From Hymenobacter nivis (GTDB lineage: Bacteria > Bacteroidota > Bacteroidia > Cytophagales > Hymenobacteraceae): 64,000 nucleotides of DNA. The position numbers were made by a program, and so were the translations under genes. The stretch covers positions 22,337 to 86,336 of the forward strand of contig NZ_RCYZ01000012.1 of assembly GCF_006439025.1 (NCBI RefSeq), in the 5' to 3' direction. The notes below the pieces were generated by a model, which was not told the origin of the DNA, made no database searches, and saw nothing but the letters and a program-made list of their open reading frames with translations. Below, in pieces: positions 43,706 to 51,841 of this stretch. Position 1 is the first letter of the stretch, and each line of letters opens with the position of its first letter.

Positions 43706-44644
43706 ATGAAAAACCTGCTGTTGTTTCTGGCGCGGTTTCAGGGGCTGTTGGTATTTGGGGTGCTGGAAGTCATTAGCTTGTACTTATTTGTAACCAGCAG
43801 CTCGTACCAGCGGGCAGCGTTTTTCAACTCGGCCAATGCCTACGCGGGCGTGGTGCTGGCCCGCCGCACCGAAGTGCTCGACTACTTCCACCTGGGGGCC
43901 CTGAACCAGCAGCTGCTGGCCGAAAACGCCCGCCTGCGCCAGCAGCTGTACCCGCCCGATACGAGCCGGCGCCAAGCCGACTCGCTGGCCGTGCCCCCGG
44001 CCCCCGGCGACACCCTGCGCCGCCCGCGCTACGTGCGCCCCGCCCAGCGGCCCGATACCCTGCTGCTGGCCCAGCAGCGCCTGGCCGCCCGCGACCCCAA
44101 CTACCCGCTCGTGCCGGCCCGGGTCATCAACAACACGTTGCGCAGCGTGGATAACTACTTCACCCTGAACGTGGGCCTGGCCGACGGCGTGCGGCCCGGC
44201 CTGGGCGTGCTGGCCGCCGCCGGCGTGGTGGGCCGCATCAAAACCGCCACCGACCACTACGCCACCGCCACCAGCCTGCTGCACTCCAAAACCAGCGTGT
44301 CGGCCAAAATCAAGCGCGACAACACGTTTGGCAGCGTGCACTGGCCCGGCGACGACCCCACGCAGGCCCTGCTCGACGACATTCCGCGCCAAAACAAGCT
44401 GGTGGTGGGCGACACGGTGGTGACGAGCGGCTACAACGCCATTTTTCCGGAGGGCGTGTTCATCGGCACCGTGGCCTCGTTTGTGAAGGAGCCGGACAAG
44501 AATTTCTGGACCGTGCACCTGCGCCTGGGCGCCGATTTCAGCAACTTAACCTACGTGTACGTGGTGACGAACCGCACGCGCCCTGCGCGCGACACCGTGG
44601 AGGCCCGCGCCCTGCCGCCGGCCGGAAAGGAGGGGCGGCGATGA
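43706..44644 (+). CDS. mreC: Rod shape-determining protein MreC
   Basis: Periplasmic scaffold of the elongation complex, 312 aa. One N-terminal membrane helix ('LLVFGVLEVISLYLFV') is followed by a short coiled coil and the beta-domain 'GLADGVRPGLGVLAAAGVVGRIKTATDHYATATSLLH'. 'GDTVVTSGYNAIFPEGVFIGTV' is typical. It overlaps mreD by 4 nt (ATGA). Confidence 0.94.
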   Translation: MKNLLLFLARFQGLLVFGVLEVISLYLFVTSSSYQRAAFFNSANAYAGVVLARRTEVLDYFHLGALNQQLLAENARLRQQLYPPDTSRRQADSLAVPPAPGDTLRRPRYVRPAQRPDTLLLAQQRLAARDPNYPLVPARVINNTLRSVDNYFTLNVGLADGVRPGLGVLAAAGVVGRIKTATDHYATATSLLHSKTSVSAKIKRDNTFGSVHWPGDDPTQALLDDIPRQNKLVVGDTVVTSGYNAIFPEGVFIGTVASFVKEPDKNFWTVHLRLGADFSNLTYVYVVTNRTRPARDTVEARALPPAGKEGRR

Positions 44645-45168
44645 AAACAGTGGGCCTTTTGCTAGGGCAGGCGCTGCGCTACGTGGTATATACGCTGGTG
44701 CACGTGTTCATTATCAGTCGCTTGGTGCTTTTTGATGCGGGCTGGTGCTTTTTTTACCTGGGCTTTGTGCTGTTTTTGCCGCTGGGCACGCCCGTGGTGG
44801 TGCAGCTGCTGCTGGCCTTCGGCATGGGCCTGACGATGGACATTTTTTACGACACCGGGGGCCTGCACGCGGCGGCGGCGGTGCTGCTGGCCTTTGTGCG
44901 GCCGGCGGTGCTGCGCCTGCTGCGCCCCCGCGACGGCTACGACGCCGCCGACGCCGTGAACGTGCACTTCATGGGCCCCGCGTGGTTCCTGACGTTTTTG
45001 GGCGTGCTGGTACTGGTGCACCACTTGGCGTTTTTCCTGCTGGAGCTGGGCAGCTTCCGGCACTTTGGCTTCACGCTGGCCAAGGTGGGGGCCAGCTGGG
45101 CTTTTACCTGCGTGGCGCTGCTGATTGTGCAGCTGCTGTTTTTTCCGGTGCGGCGCCTCCGGCAGTAG
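44641..45168 (+). CDS. mreD: Rod shape-determining protein MreD
   Basis: Integral membrane protein of the elongation complex, 175 aa with five to six hydrophobic segments. 'LAFGMGLTMDIFYDTGGLHAAAAVLLAFVRP' is the conserved core. It starts inside the mreC stop. In many Bacteroidota mrdA (PBP2) comes next, but here it is 4.7 kb further on. Confidence 0.92.
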   Translation: MKTVGLLLGQALRYVVYTLVHVFIISRLVLFDAGWCFFYLGFVLFLPLGTPVVVQLLLAFGMGLTMDIFYDTGGLHAAAAVLLAFVRPAVLRLLRPRDGYDAADAVNVHFMGPAWFLTFLGVLVLVHHLAFFLLELGSFRHFGFTLAKVGASWAFTCVALLIVQLLFFPVRRLRQ

Positions 45169-45210
45169 GGCGGGCCAGGGGCCCATTTACTTTGGCAATA
45201 AGCTGATTTG

Positions 45211-45293
45211 GGGTTAATTAGGGCCCCGGGGCGTACCGGCCGGTGGCCGGCCTCAGTACGGCGCACCCGTGCCGGGGCCCTAAAAATTAACCC
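45211..45293. repeat. Hairpin between mreD and the sigma factor gene
   Basis: A GGGTTAATTAGGGCCCCGG arm (45211-45229) pairs with its near complement at 45272-45293. The 42-nt loop contains a smaller GC-rich palindrome (CGGCCGGTGGCCG). There is no T-run. It may end mre transcription or process the transcript. Confidence 0.65.
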
Positions 45294-45400
45294 AAACAAC
45301 TGCTTCCGACGGGGCGCACTGGGCCCCTTTTTGCGGGCCAACGCACGGCGGAAAAACGCTTTGGTGCAACATCCCGCCGGCTGGCCGGTCTCATGCCCCG

Positions 45401-46015
45401 ATGAGCAACCCGCCCACCTCCGCCGCCACCGACCAGCAGCTCGTAGCGCAGGTGCTGGGGGGCAGCCCGGCGGCTTTTGGGCACTTGGTGCGGCGCACCG
45501 AGGGGCTGGTTACGCAGGTGGTTTTCAAAATGATCCGGCACCCTGCCGACCGCCCCGACGTGGCGCAGGAGGTGTACCTGAAGGCTTTTAAGAACCTGGC
45601 CGGGTTTCGATTTCAAGCCAAGTTCTCTACCTGGATTGGCCAGATTGCCTACAACACCTGCCTGCACTACCTGGAGAAAAAACAACTGGTGCTGGTGGAT
45701 TTAGCGGAGCCCGCGCCCGGCGACGCGGCGGAGGAAGGCCGCCGGGGGCCCCCCACCTTGGTAGCCGGGCCGGATTACGACCCCGAAACGAGCCTGTTCG
45801 ACCAGGACCTGGCCGGTATCCTGGGCGCGGCCGTCGAGCAGCTGCCTCCGCTCTACCGCACGCTTGTGGCCCTTTACCACCAGCAGGAGCTGAGTTACGA
45901 GGAAATCGGGCAAATCACCGCCCTGCCCGAAGGAACGGTGAAAAACTACTTATTCCGGGCCCGCAAACTCTTGAAGCAACGCCTGCTGGCCACCTACCAC
46001 CGCGACGACCTATGA
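45401..46015 (+). CDS. ECF-type RNA polymerase sigma factor
   Basis: Sigma-70 family factor of the extracytoplasmic type, 204 aa. Region 2 reads 'VFKMIRHPADRPDVAQEVYLKAFKNLAGF' and region 4 'QLPPLYRTLVALYHQQELSYEEIGQITALPEGTVKNYLFRARKLLKQRL'. A long, less conserved linker lies between them. It overlaps the anti-sigma gene by 4 nt, the classic arrangement for a controlled pair. Confidence 0.93.
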   Translation: MSNPPTSAATDQQLVAQVLGGSPAAFGHLVRRTEGLVTQVVFKMIRHPADRPDVAQEVYLKAFKNLAGFRFQAKFSTWIGQIAYNTCLHYLEKKQLVLVDLAEPAPGDAAEEGRRGPPTLVAGPDYDPETSLFDQDLAGILGAAVEQLPPLYRTLVALYHQQELSYEEIGQITALPEGTVKNYLFRARKLLKQRLLATYHRDDL

Positions 46016-46449
46016 CGCAGCCCCACCTCTCCGACGACGCCCTGCAAATGGCCGCCGCCGCCGCCCCACTGCCCACGGCGGCGGCCGCCCACCTGGCCGG
46101 TTGCCGCCTCTGCCAGGCCCGGCGCGCCACGTACCAGCAGCTGTTTGCCGCCGCGGCCCAGTTGCCGCCGCCCGTTTTTGCCTTTGACCTTGCGGCGGCG
46201 GTGCTGGCCCAGCTGCCCCGGCCGAAGCCGGCGTTCCCCTGGGTGCTCGTGCTGGTGGCCGTCCTAGTGCTGGGGGTGGTGGGCGCGTTTGTGGCCCTGC
46301 TCGGCGGCGCGCTGGGGCAGGTGCTCCAAGGGTGGTCCACTGGGCTGGGGGCCGGGCTGGTGGCCGTGGCGGGCCTGCTGGTGGCCGGGCAGGGCCTGGA
46401 ATTGCTGGCCCGGCACCGCCGGCACATGCGCCTGCTCACTTTTTCGTAG
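46012..46449 (+). CDS. Membrane anti-sigma factor with zinc-type motif
   Basis: A 145-aa protein directly coupled to the sigma factor gene (ATGA overlap). The cytoplasmic N-terminus has 'HLAGCRLCQARR', an H-x3-C-x2-C motif (H27, C31, C34) of zinc-binding anti-sigma factors. Two membrane helices follow ('WVLVLVAVLVLGVVGAFVALL' and 'GLGAGLVAVAGLLVAGQ') and a basic tail. It probably holds the sigma factor at the membrane; the signal is unknown. Confidence 0.83.
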   Translation: MTQPHLSDDALQMAAAAAPLPTAAAAHLAGCRLCQARRATYQQLFAAAAQLPPPVFAFDLAAAVLAQLPRPKPAFPWVLVLVAVLVLGVVGAFVALLGGALGQVLQGWSTGLGAGLVAVAGLLVAGQGLELLARHRRHMRLLTFS

Positions 46450-46508
46450 TTTTTTGCAACCCGGCGGGCTCCGGCCGGTCTCATCCGGTACCGCCACCCC
46501 ACTCGCCC

Positions 46509-46940
46509 ATGAAACGTTTTTGGCTGCTGCTATTTTTTTGCCTGACGGTCGTTGGCGCCCAGGCCCAGGGCGCCCCCGTACTGGCCTTGGACAACAACGG
46601 GCTGGAGCTGGCCCGCCGTGTTGTTCTGCCCGGCCTGGCACTTTTCCTGCTGGGCTCCTTCGTGTTGGCCGCCATAAAACAGGTTTTGAACTACCTGCTG
46701 AAGCGGCAGATTGTGGCGGCGGCCGTTTCGGAAAGCATCGTCGAGCGCCTGCTGCCCGGCCCGCGGGCCGAGCAGGACAAAATAGTGAAGTGGCTGGCCC
46801 TGCTGCTGAGCACGGGCGGGGGGCTCTTGCTCTGCACCTGGTACGGGCCAGTGGGCATTTACTCTGTCATCATCTTGACTTTCAGCACCGCGCTGGGCTT
46901 TTTGGCCTATTACCTCTACTTGCTCCGCCGGGCGAAATAG
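46509..46940 (+). CDS. Small membrane protein downstream of the anti-sigma factor
   Basis: A 143-aa protein of unknown function. The signal peptide ends 'VVGAQAQG', followed by three hydrophobic segments ('VVLPGLALFLLGSFVLAAI', 'WLALLLSTGGGLLLC', 'YSVIILTFSTALGFLAYYL') and the tail 'LLRRAK'. A charged stretch 'VSESIVERLLPGPRAEQDK' lies between the first two. It is 59 nt after the anti-sigma gene and may belong to the same regulon. Confidence 0.7.
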   Translation: MKRFWLLLFFCLTVVGAQAQGAPVLALDNNGLELARRVVLPGLALFLLGSFVLAAIKQVLNYLLKRQIVAAAVSESIVERLLPGPRAEQDKIVKWLALLLSTGGGLLLCTWYGPVGIYSVIILTFSTALGFLAYYLYLLRRAK

Positions 46941-47180
46941 GCCGGTTCAACGCACTATTAGGGCCCCTATTTTTGCCGGGCAAGGGTAGTGGCGGGGCCA
47001 CCACCTCCGTTAGTAGGGCCCCCACGCCCTGCCTGCCCGTGCGCTGGTCTGCCCACTCCCGCTAACCCCGCGGGGCGCATCCACCCGGTGGCCGCCAGGG
47101 TTTCCGGCAGCTGGTAGCGCCAAGGCGCAACTACAGGTTACGGCGCTTCGCTTTTCGCTCACTCCTCTTTCAAACCCCTT
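46941..47180. other. Intergenic region without a recognised gene
   Basis: 240 nt between the small membrane protein and the outer-membrane receptor. It has two GGGCCC motifs and a GC-to-AT transition near its right end. I see no tRNA, reading frame or clear TAnnTTTG element. Confidence 0.5.
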
Positions 47181-49757
47181 ATGAACTTGTTCGACTACCT
47201 GTTTCAATCTACTAGGTATTGCCTGGTATCTTGCATTGCAAATAAAATTAACAGTCAAGTATTTGAGTTGAAAATTACGGTTTTTTTATTTTGGTCACGG
47301 CATCTTACCCGCGGCCGTTTGGCCCTGGCAAGCTGGGGAAAACCTTGGGTTTTCGCGCTGGTGGCGGCCGGCTTACTACCTCGCCTCGTGGCGGCCCAGG
47401 GCCCCGGGCAAGTGGCCGGCACGCTGCTGGACCAGGCCACGCGCCAGCCGCTGCCGTTTGCCAACGTGCTGCTGCTGCGCTTGCCCGACTCCACCCTGGT
47501 GGGAAGTGCCCAAACGGCGGAAAACGGCACGTTTGCGCTGGCGGGCGTCGCACCGGATACCTACCTGCTCCGGGCCGAAGCCTTGGGGTACCGGCCCGCA
47601 CGCCGGCTGGTTACGCTGCGCGCCGGGGCCCCGGTACTGCGCCTAGGCGAGTGGCTGGTGGCGCCGGCAGCCGTGCGGCTCGGCGGCGTGGTGGTGCAGG
47701 GCGAAAAGGCAGTGGTGGTCAACGAGCTGGGCAAAACCATCGTCAACGTGGACAAGGACCTGAACAGCGTGGGCGGCACGGCGGTCGACGTGCTCCAGAA
47801 AGTGCCCGCCGTGGCCGTGGACGACAACGGGCAGGTGAGCCTGCGGGGCAGCACCAGCGTCACGCTTTACCTCGACGGCAAGCCCGCGCCCAGCAGCCTG
47901 CGCCTCGACCAGCTGCCCGCCAGCCGCCTCGCCACCATCGAGGTCATCACCAACCCGGGGGCCCAGTATTCGGCCCAGGGCACGGGTGGCATCATCAACC
48001 TGGTGCAGAAAAAGCAAACCCAGCCCGGCTGGAACGGCTCGGCCCTGGCCACGGTGGGCACCCGCGACAAGTACAGCGCAGTGCTCGACCTTAACCGGCG
48101 GGTGGGCAAATTCAACTTTTTTGGCAGCGCCAACGCGGTGGACAACCGGTTTCGCGGCAGCTCGGGCTTGCAGCAGGTGGCCACGGCCGACGGCCGCACC
48201 TCCCGCACCGACCAAACCGGCCAGAACCTGCGCCACCAAGCCAGCAAGGACCTGCAACTGGGTGTGGACTACGCCCCCAACGACCAGGAGCGCTTCACCC
48301 TGGCCACCGAGCTCTACAAGAGCGACCTGCACCAAACCAGCGACTTCGCCACCCGGCTCACGCGCGGCGCCGACCCAGCCATTGTGCTGCAAAACCAGAA
48401 CCTGGAAGTGGACGACCTCTACAATGCCCGAATTTCGGGCAGCTACCGGCGCACCTGGGCCGCCCACCCCGGCCGCGAGCTGACGGCCAGCGCCACCTAC
48501 ATCTTGGACGGCGGCACCGTCACCACCGAGCAGCGCGTGCTGGACGGGCCGGCCGACTACGCCCGGCAGGCGCGCCAGCAGCTGCTCGACGTCACCATCC
48601 ACTTGCCCTCCGCGCAAGTGGACTACGCGCACCCACTGGACGACAAGCGCCGCTGGGGCGCGGGCCTGAAAACGGACGTGATGGTGACGCCCGGCACGGC
48701 CGACTATTCGGTGCAGCCAGTGCCCGGGGCCCCCTTCGTGCGGCAGGAAGCGGGCTCGTACCGCTACCGCTACCAGCAGGTGATTCCGCAGGCCTACGGC
48801 AATTACCAGCAGAAAGCCGGGGCGTGGGACTACCAAGTTGGGCTGCGGGCCGAATTCACGGGGCTGCAAGCGCAGGTGCTGCCCACGGGCTCGGCCAGCC
48901 AGCGCATTTTTAATCTGTTTCCTGCGGCCACCGTGGCCCGCACGCTGGCCCACGAGCAGCGCCTGCAGCTCAGCTACGCCCGCCGGCTGAACCGGCCCAA
49001 CTTCTTGCAAATCATTGCCCTGCCCATCTACTCCGACGCCCGCAACTACACGGTGGGCAACCCCGACCTGCGCCCCGAGTACGTGCACGTGGCCGAGCTG
49101 GGCCACCAAGTTGCGTGGCAGAACACTACGCTTAGCACCACCCTGTTCGGGCGCTTCGCCAGCCAGTCCATCCAGAGCCTGCGCACGATTGACACGGTGG
49201 CGACCCGCCTCAGCGGCCAGCCCGACTTCATTGCCCGCACCGGTTACGCCAACTTCGGCCACACGGCCAGCTACGGGCTGGAGCTGTCGCTGACGCGCCC
49301 GCTGACGGCGTGGTGGAAGCTCACGGCCAACGGCTCGTTTTTCCGTAGCCAGGTGGCCAGCTACGCCGGCGACGGCACCCGCGCCAACTTCACCGGCACG
49401 GCGTATTTACTGAATACTTTCAGCCCCACTAAGGCACTCGCCCTGCAGCTCAGCGGCAACTACCGGGCCCCGCTGGTGGTGCCCCAGGGCCGCCTGCTGG
49501 CCGTGTACGGCGTGGACGTGGCCCTGCGCCAGCGGCTGTTTAACGACCGGGCCGCCCTCACCCTGCGCGTCAGCGACCTGTTCAACACCCGCCGCCAGTC
49601 CACCCAGCTGGCCGCCGACGGCCTCACCGCCGACCTGCAATCCAAATACGAAACGCGGGTAGGCTACTTGGGCTTCACCTGGTTTTTGGGCAACAACAAG
49701 CCCGCCAGCACCATCGAAAACCAGCCCAAAGGCGACACCGGCGGCTTCGGCGGGTAG
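47181..49757 (+). CDS. Outer-membrane receptor-like beta-barrel protein with CarboxypepD_reg domain
   Basis: A TonB-dependent-receptor-like protein of up to 858 aa. The only in-frame ATG is at 47181, but residues 1-45 come from AT-rich, non-coding-looking DNA, so TTG at 47319 just before the signal peptide ('PWVFALVAAGLLPRLVAAQG') may be the true start. The order is signal peptide, CarboxypepD_reg-like domain ('GQVAGTLLDQATRQPLPFANVLLL'), plug ('DVLQKVPAVAVDDNGQVSLRG', 'SRLATIEVITNPGAQYSAQGTGGIINL') and a 500-aa barrel. The end 'KGDTGGFGG' is not a usual barrel terminus. No SusD partner is nearby. The adjacent sigma/anti-sigma pair could control it. Confidence 0.85.
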   Translation: MNLFDYLFQSTRYCLVSCIANKINSQVFELKITVFLFWSRHLTRGRLALASWGKPWVFALVAAGLLPRLVAAQGPGQVAGTLLDQATRQPLPFANVLLLRLPDSTLVGSAQTAENGTFALAGVAPDTYLLRAEALGYRPARRLVTLRAGAPVLRLGEWLVAPAAVRLGGVVVQGEKAVVVNELGKTIVNVDKDLNSVGGTAVDVLQKVPAVAVDDNGQVSLRGSTSVTLYLDGKPAPSSLRLDQLPASRLATIEVITNPGAQYSAQGTGGIINLVQKKQTQPGWNGSALATVGTRDKYSAVLDLNRRVGKFNFFGSANAVDNRFRGSSGLQQVATADGRTSRTDQTGQNLRHQASKDLQLGVDYAPNDQERFTLATELYKSDLHQTSDFATRLTRGADPAIVLQNQNLEVDDLYNARISGSYRRTWAAHPGRELTASATYILDGGTVTTEQRVLDGPADYARQARQQLLDVTIHLPSAQVDYAHPLDDKRRWGAGLKTDVMVTPGTADYSVQPVPGAPFVRQEAGSYRYRYQQVIPQAYGNYQQKAGAWDYQVGLRAEFTGLQAQVLPTGSASQRIFNLFPAATVARTLAHEQRLQLSYARRLNRPNFLQIIALPIYSDARNYTVGNPDLRPEYVHVAELGHQVAWQNTTLSTTLFGRFASQSIQSLRTIDTVATRLSGQPDFIARTGYANFGHTASYGLELSLTRPLTAWWKLTANGSFFRSQVASYAGDGTRANFTGTAYLLNTFSPTKALALQLSGNYRAPLVVPQGRLLAVYGVDVALRQRLFNDRAALTLRVSDLFNTRRQSTQLAADGLTADLQSKYETRVGYLGFTWFLGNNKPASTIENQPKGDTGGFGG

Positions 49758-49883
49758 CACGCTGGGGAGTAGCACGTTTCCTGGGCGGGCCGGCACAATG
49801 GCGGGGTGCGGCGCGATAATTTTTTGCGGTTTCCGCCGGCCGTTGCGCCCGCAGGGGCCCCGGTTCGGTTGTAACTTTATAGT

Positions 49884-51719
49884 ATGCAATACCTGGAAGG
49901 CCGGCGTTACGTGGTGCAAGGCATTTTTTTACTGGTGGGGCTGGTGTTTGCCACGCGCCTCTTTTTCATGCAGGTGCTCGACGGTACCTACAAGCTGGCG
50001 GCCGACCGCAACACCTTGCAGCGCCTGGTGCAGGTGCCCTACCGGGGCCTCATCTACGACCGCAAAAACCAGCTGCTCGTCACCAACACGCCCGTGTACG
50101 ACCTGATGGTGGTGCCCCGCGAGGTAAAAGGCCTCGACTCGGCCCGCTTCTGCCAGCTGCTGCAAATTCCGCTCGAAAGTCTACGCGAAGGCCTCAAAGC
50201 CGCCCGCACGTATTCGCGCACCAAGCCCTCGCCGCTGGTGCAAAACCTGAGCTTGGCCGAACGCGCCGCCATCCAGGACAACCTGATTGACTTCCCGGGC
50301 TTCCGCACCCAGGCGCGCATGGCGCGGGCCTACCGCACGCCCAACCTAGCGCACGCCCTGGGCTACGTGGGCCCCATCACGCCCAAGCTGCTGGAGCTGC
50401 CCAAGTACGGGCGCTACGGCGCGGGCGAAAACGTGGGCATCGCCGGCCTCGAATCGTTTTACGAGCCCACGCTGATGGGCCGCCGCGGCGTGCAGTTCAA
50501 GATGGTGAACGTGCGCGGGGTTGAGAAAGGCGCGTTCCGGGGCGGCGAGTTCGATACGCTCTCAGTGGCCGGACAGGACTTGCACCTGAGCATCGACGCC
50601 GAGCTGCAGGCCTATGGCGAGGAGCTGCTGGCCGGGCGGCGCGGCTCCATCGTGGCCATCGACCCCAAAACGGGCGAAATCCTGTGCTTCGTGTCGGCCC
50701 CGCATTACACCCCCGAAACCCTCACCGGCAAGGGCATGGGCAACCGCTACATGGACCTGCTGCGCAACCCCGAACGGCCCCTGTTCGACAGGCCTCTGAT
50801 GGCCACGTACCCGCCGGGCTCGGTATTCAAACTGGTGAATGAGCTGGTGGCCATGCAGTTGGGCGTCGTGACGGCTGGCACCGGCTTCGCGTGCAACCAG
50901 AAGCTGGTGCGCTGCACCCACAACCACGAGTACCCGTCCAACGTCAGCATTGCCATCAAAAACAGCTGCAACCCCTATTTCTACCAAGTAATGCGGGCAG
51001 CGGTGTTGCGCGGCCAGTCGCCCAACCGCTTCGAGGATGCCCGCCTGGGCCTGGGGCAGTGGCAGAAAATGGTAAAGTCCTTCGGCCTCGGCGAGAAGCT
51101 GGGCGTGGACATGAGCCAGGAAAAGCGCGGCCTTATCCCATCGCCCGAGTACTACGATAAGCGCCTGGGCTACCACCGCTGGAACTTCAAAACCGTCTAT
51201 TCGCTGTCCATCGGCCAGGGCGAAATCGGCATTACGGGCCTGCAAATGGCCAACGTGCTGGCCACCATTGCCAACCACGGCTACTACTACACGCCGCACT
51301 TTGTGAAGGGCATCGGCAATGCGGGGCCCCTACCTAAGTACCGCGAGCGGCACTACACGGCCGTGGACACGGCGTATTTCAAGTACATCATCCCCGGGAT
51401 GCAGGAGGTGGTGGACGGCCGCGGCGGCACGGGCAGCCTAGCTTCGCTGCGCGAGTTTGGCATTTCGGTGGCCGGCAAAACCGGCACCGTGCAGAATCCC
51501 CACGGCTACGACCACGCCACGTTCGCCGCCTTCGCCCCGGCCAACGACCCGAAAATTGCCATCGCCGTGTTCATCGAGAACAGCGGCTTCGGTGGCAGCA
51601 GCGCTGCCCCCGCCGCTGGCCTGATGATTGAGAAGTACCTGCGCGGCCACGTAGTGGGCTACCACAAGCGCATGGAAGAGTGGATTAAGTACGGCAACCT
51701 CACAGCACACCTGCATTAG
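49884..51719 (+). CDS. mrdA: Penicillin-binding protein 2
   Basis: Peptidoglycan transpeptidase of the elongation complex, 611 aa. One N-terminal membrane helix ('GIFLLVGLVFATRLFFMQVL') is followed by the dimerisation domain and the transpeptidase. The active-site serine is S313 in 'YPPGSVFKLVN', an SxxK with Val at the second place where Thr is usual. SxN is in 'KNSCNPYFY' and the KTG triad in 'VAGKTGTVQNP' (about 530-540). rodA does not follow; the next element is a terminator. A TAACTTTA box lies only 4 nt before the ATG. Confidence 0.95.
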   Translation: MQYLEGRRYVVQGIFLLVGLVFATRLFFMQVLDGTYKLAADRNTLQRLVQVPYRGLIYDRKNQLLVTNTPVYDLMVVPREVKGLDSARFCQLLQIPLESLREGLKAARTYSRTKPSPLVQNLSLAERAAIQDNLIDFPGFRTQARMARAYRTPNLAHALGYVGPITPKLLELPKYGRYGAGENVGIAGLESFYEPTLMGRRGVQFKMVNVRGVEKGAFRGGEFDTLSVAGQDLHLSIDAELQAYGEELLAGRRGSIVAIDPKTGEILCFVSAPHYTPETLTGKGMGNRYMDLLRNPERPLFDRPLMATYPPGSVFKLVNELVAMQLGVVTAGTGFACNQKLVRCTHNHEYPSNVSIAIKNSCNPYFYQVMRAAVLRGQSPNRFEDARLGLGQWQKMVKSFGLGEKLGVDMSQEKRGLIPSPEYYDKRLGYHRWNFKTVYSLSIGQGEIGITGLQMANVLATIANHGYYYTPHFVKGIGNAGPLPKYRERHYTAVDTAYFKYIIPGMQEVVDGRGGTGSLASLREFGISVAGKTGTVQNPHGYDHATFAAFAPANDPKIAIAVFIENSGFGGSSAAPAAGLMIEKYLRGHVVGYHKRMEEWIKYGNLTAHLH

Positions 51720-51781
51720 GCGTATTTGCATTAGCCAGTAGGGCCCCCAGCAAGTAGTAGGCATGGTATCCTACTTTGGGC

Positions 51782-51820
51782 AAAAGAAAAGGCTGCCCAC
51801 ACCGGGCAGCCTTTTCTTTT
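51782..51820. terminator. Bidirectional terminator between mrdA and nuoN
   Basis: A perfect 17-bp stem (51782-51798 with 51804-51820) and 5-nt loop, with an A-run on the left and a T-run on the right. It separates the convergent mrdA and nuoN genes. Confidence 0.9.
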
Positions 51821-51841
51821 TCAGGGCAGGGAAGCGACGTG

